A stretch of 40,894 nucleotides of DNA from positions 1 through 40,894 of the forward strand of contig NZ_JACSGR010000010.1 in the NCBI RefSeq assembly GCF_016025525.2, written 5' to 3'. Below the pieces are notes generated by a model. That model ran no database searches, was not told the origin of the DNA, and was given only the letters and a program-made list of their open reading frames with translations. Source of the DNA: Eikenella glucosivorans. GTDB taxonomy: Bacteria > Pseudomonadota > Gammaproteobacteria > Burkholderiales > Neisseriaceae. Shown piece by piece: positions 6,952-15,110 of the stretch (positions are counted from its first letter, which is position 1; every line of letters begins with the position of its first letter). The position numbers and the translations under genes were made by a program.

Positions 6952-7866
6952 CTACTCCCCAGACGGTGCCGCATAATACGCCCGTTCCCGCCGCATCTGC
7001 TCGCGGCGCAACGGCGAGAGCAGCATTTTCAGCAGCGCGCCAAGCGGCACCACAGTCAGAATCAGCCCCAGTAGAAACACGATATACACGCATAACACCA
7101 GCCGCCGGAGCCGCGGCGACACCCGTCCCGCCGCCATCAGCAGCCGCCCCCACAGCAAAAAACTGCGGTTGCCCACGCGCTCGCTGGCCATCAGCTTTTC
7201 GTTGATTTTTACCGCGCCCATGCGTTGCAACAGCGTTTCATCCAGCGTTTCGCCCCGCCGCAAAGCCTCCGCCGTGCGCCGTCCGAAGCGCACCATATCG
7301 GCGATTTCCGCCTCGCTGATGCCCGCCTCCGGCAGCCAAGGCACGGCCTGCCGTTTGCCGGTAAACATCCACAGCGGCGTGGTGATAAAGCTGGCAGCGC
7401 TGCCGCATTGGTCGATTTTCACCACATTGCCCACCAGCCGCGCCCCGGCATCGGCCAGCAGGCGTTTCATTTTCTCCTGCGCCATCAGCCACATATTTCG
7501 GCAACCAATCAGCGTGATCACCGGCGTATCGCGCAACGCCCGCCGCCCCGTCTCGCTTTGCAGAAACGCCGTAACCGGCTGCGCAGGCGACAAAAACCAC
7601 ACGCTGTAAGCAATCACCACCAAATCGTAACGCTCATGCGCCAGCTCGGGCGGCTCGATGGGCACAGGCTGCAAATGCACGGTTTCGGGGAAAGCATCGA
7701 AAAACGGCAGGAAGCGCCATGGGAAAGCAAACGGCCGCTGCGGCCGCAGCACCACGTCGTCCACCTCGATGGCCGCCTCGCCGCGCCAATCGCGCAGGAA
7801 ACTCTCCTTCAGCCGCGCCAGCTGCCCGCTCTGCGAATACGACACCACCAACACGCGTTTTACCAT
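6952..7866 (-). CDS. Flavodoxin-like protein of the family often annotated as dialkylresorcinol condensing enzyme (DarA)
   Basis: Encodes 304 residues. The N-terminus MVKRVLVVSYSQSGQLARL is a flavodoxin-like phosphate-binding strand and loop, followed by an alpha/beta fold. Near the C-terminus is a strongly hydrophobic segment (VYIVFLLGLILTVVPLGALL) that probably anchors the protein in the inner membrane. Neisseriaceae relatives are commonly annotated as dialkylresorcinol condensing enzyme DarA. No darB, darC or aryl-polyene genes are present here, so that function is doubtful and a flavin-dependent reductase is an alternative. The start at 7866 has AAGGA upstream; a TTG 21 bases earlier is less likely. 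Confidence 0.75.
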   Translation of the reverse strand: MVKRVLVVSYSQSGQLARLKESFLRDWRGEAAIEVDDVVLRPQRPFAFPWRFLPFFDAFPETVHLQPVPIEPPELAHERYDLVVIAYSVWFLSPAQPVTAFLQSETGRRALRDTPVITLIGCRNMWLMAQEKMKRLLADAGARLVGNVVKIDQCGSAASFITTPLWMFTGKRQAVPWLPEAGISEAEIADMVRFGRRTAEALRRGETLDETLLQRMGAVKINEKLMASERVGNRSFLLWGRLLMAAGRVSPRLRRLVLCVYIVFLLGLILTVVPLGALLKMLLSPLRREQMRRERAYYAAPSGE

Positions 7867-8138
7867 TTTCCTTCTTCCGAAATCCAAAACGGCGGGATTC
7901 TAAATTTCAGTTGTTTTATTGTCAAATCAACAGGTTTATCCCAAAGGCCATCTGAAATTTGCCAAGCTGCCCAAACACAGCCTGTGCGGTATAAACAACA
8001 TGCCATGCTTCATAAGAAATCTATTTTTCAGGTAGCCTCATAACTCGCCTATGAGGCCGCCCAAACCCCAACCCATGCCCGCTGCCGCGCCAATCCGCTA
8101 TAATTCCGCCTTTCCGTTTTCTGAGAAGGCTTTCGGCT

Positions 8139-9521
8139 ATGCAACACATCCACATCATCGGCATCGGCGGCACATTTATGGGCGGGCTCGCCGCCATCGC
8201 GCAAGAAGCAGGCTTCAAAGTGAGCGGCTGCGATGCCAAAATGTATCCGCCGATGAGCACGCAGCTGGCCGATTTGGGCATTGCCGTGCATGAAGGCTTC
8301 GATGCCGGTCAGCTGGGTGAATTTCCCGCCGATGTGTATGTGGTCGGCAACGTGGCCAAGCGCGGCATGCCAGTGATCGAAGCCATTTTGGATCGCGGCC
8401 TGCCCTATGTGTCCGGCCCGCAATGGCTGGCGGAAAACGTGCTCGCCGGCCGCTGGGTGCTCGGCGTGGCCGGCACGCACGGCAAAACCACCACCGCTTC
8501 CATGCTCGCCTGGGTGCTGGAATACGCCGGCCTCGCCCCCGGCTTCCTCATCGGCGGCATCCCGCAAAACTTCGGCATTTCCGCCCGCCTGCCGCAGGCG
8601 CCCCAAGCCGACCCGTCCGGCCGCTCGCCCTTCTTCGTGATCGAAGCCGACGAATACGACACTGCCTTTTTCGACAAGCGCAGCAAATTCGTGCACTACC
8701 GCCCGCGCACCGCCATCCTAAACAATCTCGAATACGACCACGCCGACATCTTTCCCGATCTGGCCGCCATCCAAACCCAGTTCCACCACCTTGTGCGCAC
8801 CATCCCCGGCCAAGGCCTGATTGTGTGCAACGAGCGCCAGGAAAGCCTACAACAGGTATTGGCGCAAGGCTGCTGGACGCCGGTGGAGGGCTTCGGCAGC
8901 GCCGGGGGCTGGCAGGCCGGCGAGCCGGATGAGGAAGGTGCGTTCGACGTGCTGCACCACGGCCAAGTTGTCGGCCGCATCGCCTGGCCGCTGCTGGGCG
9001 AACACAACCGCTTAAACGCGCTGGCCGTAATTGCCGCCGCCCGCCATGCCGGCGTGAATATTCAGGTAGCCTGCGAAGCGCTTTCGCAGTTTCAAAACGT
9101 GAAACGGCGCATGGAAATCAAAGGCTGCGTGCGCGGCATCACCGTGTATGACGACTTTGCCCACCACCCCACCGCCATCGCCACCACCGTGGCCGGGCTG
9201 CGGCAAAAGGTGGGCAAGGCGCGCATCCTGGCCGTGCTTGAGCCACGCTCCAACACCATGAAGCTCGGCAGCATGAAGGCCGCCCTGCCGGAAAGCCTGG
9301 CCGAAGCCGACCAAGTGTTCTGCTACGGCGGCGGCGTGGAATGGGACGTGGCCTCCGCCCTCGCCCCCCTCGGCGGCAAACTGCACACCGGCAACGATTT
9401 TGCCGCCTTCGTGCAAAGCATCCTGCACAGCGCCAAGAGCGGCGACCACATCCTTGTGATGAGCAACGGCGGCTTCGGCGGCATTCATCAAAAGCTGCTG
9501 GACGGTTTGGCGCAGGGGTGA
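8139..9521 (+). CDS. mpl: UDP-N-acetylmuramate:L-Ala-gamma-D-Glu-meso-DAP ligase
   Basis: Encodes 460 residues, the expected length. Mpl attaches recovered murein tripeptide to UDP-MurNAc in cytoplasmic peptidoglycan recycling. It is a Mur ligase: the N-terminal IHIIGIGGTFMGG binds the UDP moiety, GTHGKTTT (112-119) is the ATP P-loop, and DDFAHHPTAI marks the C-terminal Mur ligase domain. The tripeptide-ligase subtype is supported by the CDAKMYPPMSTQL stretch (31-43). A TATAAT-like element precedes the gene. A reverse DUS lies in the coding region at 9061-9072. A DUS pair follows the stop. Confidence 0.95.
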   Translation: MQHIHIIGIGGTFMGGLAAIAQEAGFKVSGCDAKMYPPMSTQLADLGIAVHEGFDAGQLGEFPADVYVVGNVAKRGMPVIEAILDRGLPYVSGPQWLAENVLAGRWVLGVAGTHGKTTTASMLAWVLEYAGLAPGFLIGGIPQNFGISARLPQAPQADPSGRSPFFVIEADEYDTAFFDKRSKFVHYRPRTAILNNLEYDHADIFPDLAAIQTQFHHLVRTIPGQGLIVCNERQESLQQVLAQGCWTPVEGFGSAGGWQAGEPDEEGAFDVLHHGQVVGRIAWPLLGEHNRLNALAVIAAARHAGVNIQVACEALSQFQNVKRRMEIKGCVRGITVYDDFAHHPTAIATTVAGLRQKVGKARILAVLEPRSNTMKLGSMKAALPESLAEADQVFCYGGGVEWDVASALAPLGGKLHTGNDFAAFVQSILHSAKSGDHILVMSNGGFGGIHQKLLDGLAQG

Positions 9522-9529
9522 AATAAGTT

Positions 9530-9565
9530 TTCAGGTAGTCTTGCTTGCGTAAGAGGCTACCTGAA
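9530..9565. terminator. DUS-pair terminator after mpl (one arm imperfect)
   Basis: Reverse DUS with one change (TTCAGGTAGTCT, 9530-9541) faces a forward DUS at 9554-9565 across a 12-base loop. A further forward DUS lies at 9631-9642 ahead of the next gene. Confidence 0.65.
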
Positions 9566-9674
9566 AACTTGAGCTTCAACAAAACTCATGCCGATCAATC
9601 GCTTTTAAGCAGCCTCTTCCCTGTACAATCAGGCTACCTGAAAACCAAAATCCCCCAACCACCGAAAGCCCACC

Positions 9675-10226
9675 ATGAAACCCATCCTCACCGCCCTCCT
9701 GCTCACCGCCCTTTCCGCCCCCGCCGCCGCCGAATGCCTGATTCAGGCCAACGGCATCGGCGGTATCCGCCTCGGCCAAACCCCCGCCCAAGTGAAGCAG
9801 CAAATCCCCCGCGCCCGCTTCCAGCGCACCAGCGATGGCGAAGGCGTCGGCTACATCGCCATCACCCTGCCCGACCGCAGCGTCGTCCTCGCCTACCAAG
9901 AAAGCGCAGACGACCCCGACTCCCGTATCAACCAGCGCGCCAAAATCACCATGCTCAGCACCAGCAGCCCCGCCTGCCGCACCGCCTCCGGCGTCCACCC
10001 CGGCATGAGCCTGCAAGAAGCCGTCGGCAAACTCGGCCGCGTGAAAGAAATCGTGCAGAGCGAAATCGAAGCCCGCGAATTTGCCACCTTCCAGCGCCAG
10101 CCCGCCTGGCTCACCATCCAAGTGGAAGACGCCGGCCGCTACTCCGGCAGCGACAGCCTGCCCCGCCGCACCACCCGCTACCAGCCCAACAGCAAAATCC
10201 TCCCCCTTTCCATTTCCGCCAACTAA
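9675..10226 (+). CDS. Secreted hypothetical protein
   Basis: Encodes 183 residues with a clear Sec signal peptide (MKPILTALLLTALSAPAAA, cleavage near residue 19-20), so periplasmic or secreted. The mature part contains two similar elements, IGGIRLGQTPAQVKQQI and GVHPGMSLQEAVGKL, resembling the repeated start of small periplasmic beta-lactamase-inhibitor-like or SmpA-like folds. Two cysteines (after the signal and in SPACRT) could form a disulfide. No specific function is recognisable. The start is fixed by the signal peptide; the ribosome binding site is weak. Confidence 0.75.
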   Translation: MKPILTALLLTALSAPAAAECLIQANGIGGIRLGQTPAQVKQQIPRARFQRTSDGEGVGYIAITLPDRSVVLAYQESADDPDSRINQRAKITMLSTSSPACRTASGVHPGMSLQEAVGKLGRVKEIVQSEIEAREFATFQRQPAWLTIQVEDAGRYSGSDSLPRRTTRYQPNSKILPLSISAN

Positions 10227-10249
10227 CCAGCTGCCCAAACCAGCAAAAA

Positions 10250-10348
10250 AGGCTACCTGAAACGCACAAGTAGTTTTTCAGGTAGCCTATTGCCCAAGTA
10301 TCCAACCATTTTTCAGGTAGCCTGCATCCATTTAGCAGGCTACCTGAA
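10250..10348. repeat. Four DUS copies in two inverted pairs
   Basis: Pair one is 10250-10261 (forward) with 10277-10288 (reverse), a likely terminator for the secreted protein gene. Pair two is 10312-10323 (reverse) with 10337-10348 (forward), just before the methyltransferase gene. Confidence 0.85.
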
Positions 10349-10376
10349 AACATCCACACAGCCAAACCCACCCGCC

Positions 10377-11483
10377 ATGCCCCACATCCTATCCTGGCAA
10401 GAACAAGGCCAAACCCGCCAAGCCGAATGGCGCCACACCGCCGCCCAAAAGCCGCCCACCGAGCTCGCCGTGGCCGAGCCCAACCTCTCCGCCAAAGCCG
10501 CCCTCAAAAGCTTCCACCAAGGCCAAGCCCTGCTCTGGCGCAGCGACTACCACCAAGCCGTGCAGCTCCTAAGCGCCGTCAAACGCCAGCTCCCCGCCGC
10601 CACCTCGCCCGATTTCCACACCCACCGCATGCAACAGGCCCAGCGCAGCCGTCTCGCCAACATGCTGTTGGTGGAAATCGACCCCGGCCATCGGCTAAAC
10701 CTGCGCCGCGCCCCCGATGTGTCCGCCGCGCTCACCGACGTGTTCGGCACACCCAACAGAGAGCCCTTCCTGCTGCCGCTCAACCTACTACTCGGCTTCA
10801 TCGGCGCCCACCAATGGCACAAAAAAGGCGTGGAAATCCCCGCTCTCGGCGCACGCATCCACGTCCCCTTCGGCGTATTCTCCCCACTGCGCGGCGAATA
10901 CCTCAACCTCATCGCCGCCGCCCCCCTGCCGCCCCGCGCCCAAAGCGCCTTCGACATCGGCACCGGCAGCGGCGCCATCGCCGCCCTCCTTGCCCAACGC
11001 GGCCTCCCCGCCATCACCGCCACCGACAACAGCCCCCGCGCCATATCCTGCGCCCGCGACAACTTCCAACGCCTCGGCCTCACCCAAATCACCCTGCTGC
11101 AAGCCGACCTCTTCCCCGAAAGCCGTGCCGACCTCATCGTCTGCAATCCCCCCTGGCTGCCCGCCAAACCCGCCGCCGACATCGAAACCGCCCTCTACGA
11201 CCCCGGCAGCGCCATGCTGCAAGCCTTCCTCCAAGGCGCCCCCGAACACCTCAATTCCGGCGGACAAATCTGGCTCATCATGTCCGACCTTGCCGAACAC
11301 CTCGGCCTGCGCCGGCCCGGCGAACTGGCCGCGCACATCGCCGCCGCCGGCCTCACCGTCGCCCAACGCCTCGACACCCGCCCGCAACACCCCAAAAGCC
11401 GAGATGCCACCAACCCCCTCGCCCACGCCCGCCACCAAGAAACCGTGAGCCTCTACATCCTACAGCCCGCACAGGCTACCTGA
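10377..11483 (+). CDS. Class I SAM-dependent methyltransferase (MTS/HemK-like)
   Basis: Encodes 368 residues. The C-terminal half holds the SAM-binding motif FDIGTGSGAIAALLAQRG and the catalytic-type NPPW motif in LIVCNPPWLPAKP, the layout of the methyltransferase-small-domain group (RsmC, RlmG, PrmC relatives) that methylate rRNA bases or glutamine in release factors. The exact substrate is not determinable. ATG 10377 is chosen; the frame runs open to 10290 through DUS sequence. The last codons and the TGA stop are supplied by a forward DUS (11473-11484): the protein ends in AQAT. Confidence 0.82.
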   Translation: MPHILSWQEQGQTRQAEWRHTAAQKPPTELAVAEPNLSAKAALKSFHQGQALLWRSDYHQAVQLLSAVKRQLPAATSPDFHTHRMQQAQRSRLANMLLVEIDPGHRLNLRRAPDVSAALTDVFGTPNREPFLLPLNLLLGFIGAHQWHKKGVEIPALGARIHVPFGVFSPLRGEYLNLIAAAPLPPRAQSAFDIGTGSGAIAALLAQRGLPAITATDNSPRAISCARDNFQRLGLTQITLLQADLFPESRADLIVCNPPWLPAKPAADIETALYDPGSAMLQAFLQGAPEHLNSGGQIWLIMSDLAEHLGLRRPGELAAHIAAAGLTVAQRLDTRPQHPKSRDATNPLAHARHQETVSLYILQPAQAT

Positions 11484-11816
11484 AAGCGCAAGCTTCAACG
11501 CGGTGGACCGATATCTTGGCGTAGCCAAGGCTGAGTTTCTGCGAAGCTGAAGCGTCAGCTTCAACGAAGCTAAAACGAGCGTAGCGAGTTTCTGCGAAGC
11601 CAAAATGCCCTGCAAAATCGGCACAGATAGCCGTATTCAGCCGGCAGCTTTGTTTGAAACTCACCACGGCCGATATTTTCAGGTAGCCTCTCCTCCTTAA
11701 AGGCTACCTGAAAATATCGGCTGCAACGAAGTGAAAATAAAACACCCGCCGCACATGACAATCCCCGCCCGTTTTGCTATAAACGCGCCTTTCCATCCCA
11801 CAACACAGGAAGCGCC
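11484..11816. other. Gene-free gap rich in the DUS-linked composite repeat
   Basis: No gene seen. The gap contains repeated GTTTCTGCGAAGC-type units (about 11534-11550 and 11588-11606), a CAGCTTCAACGAAGCTAAAAC unit between them, and a long DUS-centred inverted repeat (11669-11721). Confidence 0.7.
11669..11721. repeat. Perfect 21-bp inverted repeat built on a DUS pair
   Basis: Arms 11669-11689 and 11701-11721 pair perfectly for 21 bp; the DUS supplies 12 bp and the match extends outward through ATATCGGC. No T-tract follows on the plus strand, so it is not a standard terminator for the upstream gene. Confidence 0.85.
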
Positions 11817-12068
11817 ATGCTCACTCCCGAACAAGTCCAAGCCATGATCGGCGAAATCGTTGATGCCGAGCTGATCCAAGTGGAAGGCGACGGCCACCAC
11901 TTCTTCGCCGCCATCGTATCCGCCGATTTCGAAGGCAAAGCCCGCCTCGCCCGCCACCGCCTGATTAAAGACGGCCTCGCCGACAAACTGGCCAGCAACG
12001 AGCTGCACGCCCTCTCCATCTCCGTGGCCGCCACCCCCGCCGAATGGGCAGCTAAACAAGGGCACTAA
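11817..12068 (+). CDS. BolA family protein (IbaG/YrbA type)
   Basis: Encodes 83 residues, the length of the short BolA subgroup. The family core is visible: VEGDGHHFFAAIVSADFEGKARLARHRLIKDGL, ending with LHALSISVAATPAEW. BolA/IbaG proteins pair with monothiol glutaredoxins in iron-sulfur cluster handling in the cytoplasm. In related genomes IbaG-type genes often neighbour murA; here murA lies 3 kb away on the other strand. An AGGAAG ribosome binding site precedes the ATG. A strong intrinsic terminator follows. Confidence 0.88.
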   Translation: MLTPEQVQAMIGEIVDAELIQVEGDGHHFFAAIVSADFEGKARLARHRLIKDGLADKLASNELHALSISVAATPAEWAAKQGH

Positions 12069-12087
12069 ACCCCGCCGCCAAAACCAA

Positions 12088-12127
12088 GCCGCCGACCGGT
12101 TTCCCTGTCGGCGGCTGTTTTGTTTTC
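12088..12127 (+). terminator. Intrinsic terminator after the BolA-family gene
   Basis: GCCGCCGAC (12088-12096) pairs with GTCGGCGGC (12107-12115) across a 10-base loop, followed by TGTTTTGTTTTCT. Confidence 0.92.
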
Positions 12128-12172
12128 TATTTTGGGAACAATCCATTAAGCGTCTGTAAAACCAAACACAGA

Positions 12173-12466
12173 ATATTTATTGCAAACGGTTGGGCTGTGC
12201 TTTCTCTGCTGGCGCAGCCGAACGGAGCGCGGTTTTTCGGGAAACAAGGGCTTGCATGTTCGAAGCGGCGCAGCCGCAAGTTGCGAGCCCGCCCGAAAAA
12301 TTGCGCGGAGTGAGGGAAGTTTGCGCAGCAAACCTGTGCCCGCAGTCGCCTTTCTTTGCTTCCTTTCTTTGGCGAAGCAAAGAAAGGAAGTGCCCGCGCC
12401 GGCATAAGGCGCAAAGGTGAAAGAAGTGCAAATGATGCAGGCTACCTGAAATTCGGCAAACCACCT
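12173..12466. repeat. Dispersed 295-bp structured repeat, copy 2
   Basis: Second, direct-orientation copy of the block at 2861-3156, with scattered substitutions and small length changes. It has an internal TTTCTTTGCTTC/GAAGCAAAGAAA hairpin (about 12350-12385) and carries an intact forward DUS (12440-12451). It occupies most of the gap 12128-12531, which holds no convincing gene. Confidence 0.85.
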
Positions 12467-12531
12467 GAACCCGCTGTAATAAACTTAAAGCACTTCATTT
12501 CAAGTGTTGCAAAACCAAATAATGAGCCTAT

Positions 12532-13290
12532 TCAACACCCCCGCAGCTCCACCACTGCCGACAGCGGCAGATGGTCGGACAACAACTGCCATGGCAAGCC
12601 TTGGTGGCTCATGGCATCCAGCACGTTTAGATGACGCGTGTAGATGCGATCCAGGCTCAATATGGGCAGGCGGGCGGGGAAGGTTTTGGGCTGGCTGCCG
12701 GCAAAGCGCACGAAGGCTTCGTCCAGCCCCAACAGGCGGCCAAAACGGCTGCACGATTGATGCCGCCAGTCGTTGAAATCGCCGGCCAAAATCAGCGGGG
12801 TGTCGGCGGGGATTTGGCTGTTGATGTAGCCGGCGATGGCGCGGTATTGCAGTTTGCGGTCGGCCTCGCGCAGGTTGAGGTGCACGCACAGGCAGGTGAG
12901 CGGCACATCCCAGCCGGGCGGGCGGATCTCGCAATGCAGCACGCCGCGCTGCTCGAGACGGTTTACGGACACGTTGAGGTTGGCGCGGGTTTCCAGCGGT
13001 AGGCGGCTGAGGATGGCGTTGCCATGGTGGCGGTTGGCATAGGTGGCGTTTTGGCCGTAGCTGCTGGCGAAGGCGAGGCGGCGGCCGATGATTTGGGCGT
13101 GCGGTTCGCTGGGAAATTCGGGCACATACTGCTGCCGTTTGCCGTGCGCGCCCTGCACTTCCTGCAAAAACAGGATATCGGTATCCAAATGTTGCAGGGC
13201 ATCGACCATTTGCGGCAGTTGCAGCCGCCGGTTGAGCGGCGACATGCCTTTGTGGATGTTGTAGGTAGTGAGGGAAACGGTGCTGGCCAT
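12532..13290 (-). CDS. Endonuclease/exonuclease/phosphatase (EEP) family protein
   Basis: Encodes 252 residues, no signal peptide. The EEP fold motifs appear in order: TTYNIHKG near the start (metal-site Asn), DILFLQEVQG (metal-binding Glu), HHGNAILSR, ILAGDFNDW (catalytic Asp and Asn) and SDHLPLSAVVEL with the C-terminal catalytic SDH. Members of this branch are metal-dependent hydrolases of nucleic acids or phosphodiesters; the substrate is unknown. The gene is followed by the repeat copy 2 and preceded by rpmE on the same strand, about 200 bp apart. Confidence 0.86.
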   Translation of the reverse strand: MASTVSLTTYNIHKGMSPLNRRLQLPQMVDALQHLDTDILFLQEVQGAHGKRQQYVPEFPSEPHAQIIGRRLAFASSYGQNATYANRHHGNAILSRLPLETRANLNVSVNRLEQRGVLHCEIRPPGWDVPLTCLCVHLNLREADRKLQYRAIAGYINSQIPADTPLILAGDFNDWRHQSCSRFGRLLGLDEAFVRFAGSQPKTFPARLPILSLDRIYTRHLNVLDAMSHQGLPWQLLSDHLPLSAVVELRGC

Positions 13291-13451
13291 GATGGTTTCG
13301 GCGGGTTTGCCTGGCAGAAAATGGGGAAACTGGGCTTACAGCTAGCATATTATGTGCCAACTGATATTGGCCGTATCATACGCCGGCAGGTGGTGTCGGG
13401 AGACATTTTTTCCAAGCCTTAACCATCCATTGCAAAACCTGCGGGCCAAAC

Positions 13452-13474
13452 AAAAGGCTGCCTTCTGGCAGCCT
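13452..13474 (-). terminator. Intrinsic terminator after rpmE
   Basis: AGGCTGCC (13455-13462) and GGCAGCCT (13467-13474) form an 8-bp stem with a 4-base loop, followed on the minus strand by TTTTGTTT. The stem resembles other Neisseriaceae DUS cores but is not an Eikenella DUS. Confidence 0.85.
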
Positions 13475-13491
13475 GGGGAAACACGGGCGGA

Positions 13492-13707
13492 TTAGCGTTT
13501 GAACATATTGCCGTATTTCTGGTTGAATTTGTCCACGCGGCCGGCGCTGTCCACGATTTTCTGTTTGCCGGTGTAGAACGGATGGCACTCTGAGCAAACT
13601 TCGATGGTGAAATCGGTTTTGGCCATGGCGGATTTGGTGGTGAATTTGTTACCGCAGGAGCAGGTAACGTTGACATCGTGGTAGTCGGGATGGATTTCGG
13701 GTTTCAT
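13492..13707 (-). CDS. rpmE: 50S ribosomal protein L31
   Basis: Encodes 71 residues, the standard length. It is the zinc-binding C+ form: Cys16 and Cys18 in CSCGN and Cys38 and Cys41 in CSECHPFYTG. The C-terminus KFNQKYGNMF is typical. L31 bridges the two ribosomal subunits. AAAGGA lies 6 bases before the ATG. C+ L31 genes are paired in many bacteria with a zinc-free copy controlled by Zur; none is in this window. A 7-bp inverted repeat lies in the upstream region. Confidence 0.97.
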   Translation of the reverse strand: MKPEIHPDYHDVNVTCSCGNKFTTKSAMAKTDFTIEVCSECHPFYTGKQKIVDSAGRVDKFNQKYGNMFKR

Positions 13708-13728
13708 GGGTTTTCCTTTACTAAGCGG

Positions 13729-13749
13729 GTATAGGGGATTTGCCTATAC
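13729..13749. promoter_or_regulatory. Inverted repeat in the rpmE upstream region
   Basis: GTATAGG (13729-13735) and CCTATAC (13743-13749) flank a 7-base spacer, 22-42 bases before the rpmE ATG. It overlaps -10-like hexamers on the minus strand. It may be an operator or a 5' hairpin; the role is not established. Confidence 0.4.
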
Positions 13750-13811
13750 TACAGACAAGCGGCGCATTATGCCTAAAAACGGTTTAAAAAGCAATAGGGT
13801 GTTGGCGGGAA

Positions 13812-13839
13812 GGGCTACCTGAAACTTTTCAGGTAGCCT
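13812..13839. terminator. DUS-pair hairpin between murA and rpmE
   Basis: Forward DUS with a first-base change (13812-13823) and an exact reverse DUS (13828-13839) with a 4-base loop. It lies just downstream of murA on the minus strand; the T-run on that side is weak. Confidence 0.7.
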
Positions 13840-13859
13840 TTTGTTGCGCCGAAACCAAA

Positions 13860-15110
13860 TTATTTCACGCGCTCGATTTTAGCGCCCACTTTGCCCAGTT
13901 TTTCTTCGATGTGCTCATAGCCGCGGTCGAGGTGGTAGATGCGCTCGACGGTGGTTTCGCCATCGGCTACCAGACCGGCAATCACTAGGCTGGCGGAAGC
14001 GCGCAAATCGGTAGCCATCACGGTGGCACCGGAAAGCTTGGGCACGCCTTTGATGAGCGCGGTGTTGCCTTCGGCGCTAATCTGCGCGCCCATACGGTTG
14101 AGCTCGGGCACATGCATGAAGCGGTTTTCAAAGATGGTTTCCACCACGCGGCTGCTGCCTTCGGCCACGGCGTTTAGCGCCATAAACTGCGCCTGCATAT
14201 CGGTGGGGAAACCGGGATGGGGCACGGTGCGCACGTCCACGGCTTTCGGGCGTTGCGCCATTTTAATGCGGATCCAGTTTTCGCCGGTTTGGATATCGGC
14301 GCCGGCTTCGGCCAGTTTGTCGAGCACGGCTTCCATGGTTTTCGGGGCGGCGTTTTGCAGGCGCACGTCGCCGCCGGTCATGGCCACGGCGCAGAGGAAG
14401 GTGCCGGCTTCGATGCGGTCGGGCACCACGCTGTGGGTGCAGCCGTGCAGTTTCTTCACGCCTCGGATGGTGAGGGTGGGCGTGCCGATGCCGCTGATTT
14501 GGGCCCCCATTTTCACCAGGCATTCGGCCAAGTCCACCACTTCTGGCTCCACGGCGCAGTTTTCCAGCACGGTGGTGCCTTCGGCCAGGGTGGCGGCCAT
14601 CAGCAGGTTTTCGGTGCCGCCCACGGTTACCATGTCCATCACCACGCGTGCGCCCTTGAGCCGCCCGCGCGCTTTCACGTAGCCGTGCTCGATGGTGATT
14701 TCGGCACCCATGGTTTCCAGGCCTTTGAGGTGCTGGTCTACCGGGCGCGAGCCGATGGCGCAGCCGCCGGGCAGGCTCACCTGCGCCTCGCCGAAGCGCG
14801 CCAGTGTGGGGCCGAGCACGAGGATGGAAGCGCGCATGGTTTTTACCAATTCATAGGGCGCGCAGGTGTTGTTTACCGTGCCGCCGTTGATTTTGAACTC
14901 GCTCACGCCGTCGCTTTCCACTTCGGCGCCCATGCCTTGCAGCAGTTTGTGGGTGGTTTTCACGTCGGCCAGCATCGGCACATTGGTGAGGTGCAGGATG
15001 TCTTCGGTGAGCAGGCCGGCACACATCAGCGGCAAGGCGGCGTTTTTGGCACCGGACACCACGATGTCGCCATGCAGCGGGCCGTTGCCGGTAATTTTGA
15101 GTTTGTCCAT
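13860..15110 (-). CDS. murA: UDP-N-acetylglucosamine 1-carboxyvinyltransferase
   Basis: Encodes 416 residues, the usual MurA length. It transfers enolpyruvate from PEP to UDP-GlcNAc, the first committed step of peptidoglycan synthesis in the cytoplasm. Lys22 lies in SGAKNAALP, and the catalytic, fosfomycin-reactive cysteine is Cys117 in LPGGCAIGSRPVDQHL. The C-terminal LDRGYEHIEEKL is also typical. The start at 15110 gives the canonical MDKLKITGNGPL; the upstream open frame to 15224 is non-coding. An intact active-site cysteine predicts fosfomycin-sensitive enzyme. Confidence 0.97.
   Translation of the reverse strand: MDKLKITGNGPLHGDIVVSGAKNAALPLMCAGLLTEDILHLTNVPMLADVKTTHKLLQGMGAEVESDGVSEFKINGGTVNNTCAPYELVKTMRASILVLGPTLARFGEAQVSLPGGCAIGSRPVDQHLKGLETMGAEITIEHGYVKARGRLKGARVVMDMVTVGGTENLLMAATLAEGTTVLENCAVEPEVVDLAECLVKMGAQISGIGTPTLTIRGVKKLHGCTHSVVPDRIEAGTFLCAVAMTGGDVRLQNAAPKTMEAVLDKLAEAGADIQTGENWIRIKMAQRPKAVDVRTVPHPGFPTDMQAQFMALNAVAEGSSRVVETIFENRFMHVPELNRMGAQISAEGNTALIKGVPKLSGATVMATDLRASASLVIAGLVADGETTVERIYHLDRGYEHIEEKLGKVGAKIERVK

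Noticed and set aside
8405..8932. Long alternative frames inside mpl and many other GC-rich genes
   Set aside because: They are shadows of the real genes caused by high GC content, with Arg/Pro/Ala-rich translations and no start signals.
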